Of a stretch of 44,182 bases of DNA, positions 40,999 to 44,182 are shown piece by piece (position 1 is the first letter of the stretch; every line of letters begins with the position of its first letter). The translations under genes and the position numbers were made by a program. The notes beneath the pieces were generated by a model. The model was not told the DNA's origin and did not search any database. It saw nothing but the letters and a program-made list of their open reading frames with translations. Source of the stretch: a virus; IMG/VR virus record IMGVR_UViG_3300035698_017885, positions 1 through 44,182 of that record; one strand, 5' to 3'.

Positions 40999-42773
40999 CC
41001 ACTGCCGAACACATAACGAAACCAGCGAGAATTATGACATTTGATACCATTGGCAATTAAGTTTTGTGTAGAAGGGACTTCCATATCGTAAGTTTCTACT
41101 TTGCCCTTTGGTTTAATGCTGATAATTCTGTCATCTACTAATCTGTCATTTTTCAAACACAATAGTTTATCGCCAATCACCAATGAACTCAATGGGAGAT
41201 ATGTACCGTCCACATCAAACAAATGGTCTTTACTCGCTTCTACTGAAAATCCTAATTTAGTTTTAATCTCAAACACTTTTTTAAATCCTGATTTCCAGAT
41301 CCTGGAAACTGGAACAAATTCCAGATTATTATCCTTTTGTGAAAGGATAGAAATATTTTTGCCACGGCAATACAAATCGTAAAGTATATATGTTTGTATA
41401 TCCAATTGTATATACTTTTCAGAATCTACTATACATAAGTGCTTGGTATTAAAGGAGATACAGCGGCCCCCCGGTAAAGTATAGCTAGGTATCGAAACGG
41501 CCATCGTTGACGGATACGGCCCTCTTCTTTTTTCATCGAAATACAGTTTCCATTCTGTCTCGAAATTTTTCTTAATTGTATCGAAATTCCCAAAGACGCT
41601 ACTTAGTGAATCTTCACCACCGAATACTTCTCTTGGTTGTTGAAAATTAAGGCATAGCATCATTTTTCTTAGTGCATCGGCTGCTGCATGGGCGATTACC
41701 GCCATTGTATAGGCATCAGGGATTGATTCTACGGTATAGTTACTAACAGGAGGCATTGCGTTAAATCCATTAACGGCATCGACCAGATATTGATACAGTT
41801 CGTTATCGGTGAACCATCTGAAGTTATAATCAACATAGATTTTGTCATATGAAGTCATAGGATAATCAAATATGACATATCCCTTAAAATAATTAACTTC
41901 CAAGTCATCAATAATCATATTATTTCTATCGTTTCTATAGATCCTAACTCCTGAACTTTGATTCCAATTTGGAAATGACAATTGATATTGGGAATAGCCT
42001 GGGAAGGGTCTTGCTTGTTCATCATAAACAGGAATATTTTGAGCACACGATAATCTATATTCTAATGCTTCTCTTAATACAGTAGCACGGGAGTCATAAA
42101 TAGGTTGTGTTGTTGATTCAACATCATCTGACACCATAATTCTTTGTAATTCATATTCTTCAACGCTACCTATTGTATATGTCCATACAATATCATATTC
42201 TCCGGTATCTTGGTTGGAGTCTAAAGTCCATTCATAGACATAATAACCTGTTCCTACTTTTTCTGGAGCAGCGACTATAATTTCTTCTTCGCTTGGATCT
42301 CTGATGGAGATATTAACGATATTTGCATCAACGGCATCACCATCCAGGTGGGTGATTTTCAAATACAGGAATGCCGTTGAGCTAGTTTTGAATGTACCTT
42401 TATAGTCTACAACTGCTCTGATTTTAACATCTTTGATGGTGGCGAATGGTCCAACTTCATCGACTCTATATATAGGGGTTGCAGCGGGAGTTGGTAGGAT
42501 TTTCCATGCTATTTTATATATTAATCCTGGTGTAATTGGGAAGATGTATTCATATCTTCCTGGGTATGGATTATTTACTGCTGATCCGGCTGCGGCCACT
42601 ATATTATCAGGGTTGATTGTTTTTGCTCCGTATGTTCCATCTTCTGAATCTAACGTGACGGAATATGCATTTCTATCTTCACATCCTGATTCATAATCAA
42701 GATATACCTTTCTTTGGGAGGATATTTGGATTTTTCTTTCTTTATTAAGATTGGTTTTATAATCTTGTGGCAT
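40992..42773 (-). CDS. Virion-type protein precursor interrupted by a mini-intein
   Basis: 593 residues as translated, start MPQDYKTNLNKERKI, with an AGGAA ribosome site. Residues 1-437 are the N-extein: beta-rich domains (Ig-like around 110-215), then helical repeats with NELYQYLVDAVNGFN and MAVIAHAAADALRKMM. The intein covers 438-581, and the C-extein is only 12 residues (SRWFRYVFGSGT). Splicing would give a 449-residue protein joined at PGGR-SRWF. The extein is not a recognised enzyme, unlike most intein hosts; its location beside a LamG/serine-stalk protein suggests a structural role. Function is not assigned. Confidence 0.8.
   Translation of the reverse strand: MPQDYKTNLNKERKIQISSQRKVYLDYESGCEDRNAYSVTLDSEDGTYGAKTINPDNIVAAAGSAVNNPYPGRYEYIFPITPGLIYKIAWKILPTPAATPIYRVDEVGPFATIKDVKIRAVVDYKGTFKTSSTAFLYLKITHLDGDAVDANIVNISIRDPSEEEIIVAAPEKVGTGYYVYEWTLDSNQDTGEYDIVWTYTIGSVEEYELQRIMVSDDVESTTQPIYDSRATVLREALEYRLSCAQNIPVYDEQARPFPGYSQYQLSFPNWNQSSGVRIYRNDRNNMIIDDLEVNYFKGYVIFDYPMTSYDKIYVDYNFRWFTDNELYQYLVDAVNGFNAMPPVSNYTVESIPDAYTMAVIAHAAADALRKMMLCLNFQQPREVFGGEDSLSSVFGNFDTIKKNFETEWKLYFDEKRRGPYPSTMAVSIPSYTLPGGRCISFNTKHLCIVDSEKYIQLDIQTYILYDLYCRGKNISILSQKDNNLEFVPVSRIWKSGFKKVFEIKTKLGFSVEASKDHLFDVDGTYLPLSSLVIGDKLLCLKNDRLVDDRIISIKPKGKVETYDMEVPSTQNLIANGIKCHNSRWFRYVFGSGT
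41031..41462 (-). other. Mini-intein, 144 residues, no endonuclease domain
   Basis: Starts with Cys (CISFNTKHL, block A). Block B is GFSVEASKDHLFDVDG with the D-H pair; block F is VETYDMEVPSTQNLIANG; block G is IKCHN followed by Ser. Splicing nucleophiles are Cys1, penultimate His, terminal Asn and Ser+1, so self-splicing is expected. The DOD or HNH insertion usual between blocks B and F is missing. Position between Arg437 and Ser582 of the precursor. Confidence 0.9.
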
Positions 42774-42821
42774 TTTATATTCCTATTTCTTGCGAAAATT
42801 CAATGTAGTTTATATTTCTTA

Positions 42822-44165
42822 TTAACTGTCCCAGAATCCTCCTATATTTCCTCCTGCGATTTTTATCTCATTTAATTCTACGACAGATTCTCCTGTTAAA
42901 ATTATGACTTCATCGCCATCTCCTAAAGGTTCATTGCCAGTTGTTATATATCTTAATGGCCATGGTTCAGATGAACTTGAAGATTCTGAAGAAGCAGAAC
43001 TTTCAGAACTTAATGAAGAACTACTAGAACTCGGAGTATTAGATGACTCAGAACTTTTTGAAGTTGGAGAACTACTACTCGAACTTGTAGAACTTGGAGT
43101 ATTGGATGACTCTGAACTTTCTGAACTTTCAGATGTTGGAGAACTACTACTTGATGAAGTGGAGCTTGGAGTATTAGATGACTCAGAACTTTCTGAAGTT
43201 GGCGAACTACTACTCGAACTTGTAGAACTTGGAGTATTACTACTTTCTGAACTTGCTGAACTTTCACTAGTTGGTGAACTACTACTCGAACTTGTAGAAC
43301 TTGGAGTATTAGAACTTTCACTGCTACTTGAACTTGAAGACGAAGAACTATTATCATCGAAAAATTCATAATATAATTCATTTCCAACAGGTGGAGTTAT
43401 CATTCCCCACGGATCATCCCATAGGTTTTGAATTTCTTTATCTGTTTTTGGGACATGATACATATACGCCATCGCAACAGTGCCATAAAATTGGACTTCG
43501 TTGTATGAAGTACTAATCCTGGGAATTGTCGCGGGCATTTCCCCTAGAACTGCATGACCATTAATGCTGCCTGGGGTTACTACTTTTTTTTCACCATCAT
43601 ACCATATATCAAAATATGAACCATTCCAATTAACAGTAACATTATGCCATTCCCCGGCAGTAATGGTATCAGTATTGGAACACCATGCGGTGAATTTTTC
43701 ACCAATAGAACCAATTGTAATTAATTCGTTAGTAAGTTGTGTTGTATTGTCATTCCCGAGTATTATACCACCATATCTTGGATTCAGTCCTGAGCCAAAA
43801 GGTGACATTCTATCAGTAACACTAGTTATGTTTTCTGCTGGATTAAACCAACAACCAAAAGAATATGGAAGGATGCCCAAATCAGTTGGGGGAGACATAT
43901 CTGGACTAGTTGTATATAAAACAGAGAAATCATCAGGTTCGTTGATGAATTTTAATACTGGGCCAACGGTATCGTCGTATCTCCATCCAACACCAGCATG
44001 GGGTTCCCAGAACCTTCCGTATCCTCCGCGTCTACTAACATTTTGAGTGGCAGTCCCATTTCCTTCCCACAGCGGGAACAGTATTGTCAATCCACGGATA
44101 TTAGGATGATATTTGTTTAATCCGGGATACCACTGTATAGGTTTTTGGGGTATAAATTTTGCCAT
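42822..44165 (-). CDS. LamG-like adhesin/fibre protein with serine-rich stalk
   Basis: 447 residues, start MAKFIPQKPIQWYPG. Residues about 20-265 are a concanavalin A/LamG-like domain (YSFGCWFNPAENI, GEWHNVTVNWNGSYFDIWYDGEKK, AYMYHVPKTDKEIQNLWDDP), the pattern of carbohydrate-binding LamG domains. About 270-398 is a Ser-rich stalk with S-N-T-P-S-S-T-S repeats. The last 50 residues (about 399-447) are a small domain ending GGNIGGFWDS. Such layout fits a receptor- or glycan-binding virion protein. Confidence 0.8.
   Translation of the reverse strand: MAKFIPQKPIQWYPGLNKYHPNIRGLTILFPLWEGNGTATQNVSRRGGYGRFWEPHAGVGWRYDDTVGPVLKFINEPDDFSVLYTTSPDMSPPTDLGILPYSFGCWFNPAENITSVTDRMSPFGSGLNPRYGGIILGNDNTTQLTNELITIGSIGEKFTAWCSNTDTITAGEWHNVTVNWNGSYFDIWYDGEKKVVTPGSINGHAVLGEMPATIPRISTSYNEVQFYGTVAMAYMYHVPKTDKEIQNLWDDPWGMITPPVGNELYYEFFDDNSSSSSSSSSSESSNTPSSTSSSSSSPTSESSASSESSNTPSSTSSSSSSPTSESSESSNTPSSTSSSSSSPTSESSESSESSNTPSSTSSSSSSPTSKSSESSNTPSSSSSSLSSESSASSESSSSSEPWPLRYITTGNEPLGDGDEVIILTGESVVELNEIKIAGGNIGGFWDS
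42965..43350 (-). repeat. In-frame serine repeat array, 63/72-base units
   Basis: Copies of the sequence encoding the S-N-T-P-S unit start near 43031, 43094, 43166, 43229 and 43301, so spacings alternate 63, 72, 63, 72 bases (21 and 24 residues). All keep the reading frame. This suggests duplication of a double unit followed by drift. Confidence 0.8.
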
Positions 44166-44182
44166 ATCTTTTTAATATTCCG

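Noticed and set aside
42904-43371. Plus-strand Glu/Leu/Val-rich frame
   Set aside because: Antisense image of the serine repeat array; no support as a gene.
1-44182. CRISPR array
   Set aside because: The only tandem repeats are in-frame protein repeats; none has repeat-spacer structure.

Overview
The window is a piece of a large tailed-phage (Caudoviricetes) genome or prophage. It is AT-rich, very densely packed, and every gene I can support is on the minus strand, so it reads right to left. Evidence for a phage is the ordered head-tail connector, tail tube, tail chaperone and tape-measure genes, plus PhoH, homing-type nucleases and an intein. No tail sheath gene was recognised, so a long non-contractile tail is the simpler reading, but a sheath gene could lie outside the window. 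Most genes have clear AGGAG-type ribosome sites, so the host uses Shine-Dalgarno initiation; the host itself cannot be named from this sequence.

In transcription order (right to left): (1) 44.2-41.0 kb: a LamG-like adhesin or fibre protein with a serine-rich repeat stalk, and a virion-type protein interrupted by a 144-residue mini-intein. (2) 40.9-36.2 kb: a NUMOD3/PD-(D/E)XK homing endonuclease, then a run of 13 small overlapping genes whose unrelated bodies all end in the same short motif, F-x-x-K-[IV]-x-D-R-[LI]. One of the 13 carries a frameshift. (3) 36.1-32.5 kb: a 218-residue unknown protein, about 540 nt of non-coding but highly structured sequence, an HNH endonuclease, and an intact IscB RNA-guided nuclease with its upstream omega-RNA region and matching end hairpins. 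(4) 32.5-27.4 kb: small unknown genes, a PhoH-like ATPase, a 1000-residue unknown protein and an overlapping zinc-ribbon protein. (5) 27.4-22.0 kb: an actin-like ATPase with a coiled-coil companion, head-tail connector genes, a GT-B glycosyltransferase and a small tail protein. (6) 22.0-14.9 kb: tail tube followed by a strong terminator, tail assembly chaperones with an A-AAA-AAA frameshift site, and the tape measure. (7) 14.9-1 kb: a 2575-residue tail protein with poly-serine linkers, a baseplate hub-like protein, and two tail-tip/fibre proteins sharing an N-terminal domain, the second running off the left edge.

Regions 5-7 form the tail assembly line. Regions 2-3 are an accessory island rich in mobile elements. 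The most novel-looking items are the C-terminal tag family, the large structured RNA and the actin-like ATPase in the connector operon. A recurring CCGAT-plus-AT-rich motif in several leaders may be a phage promoter.
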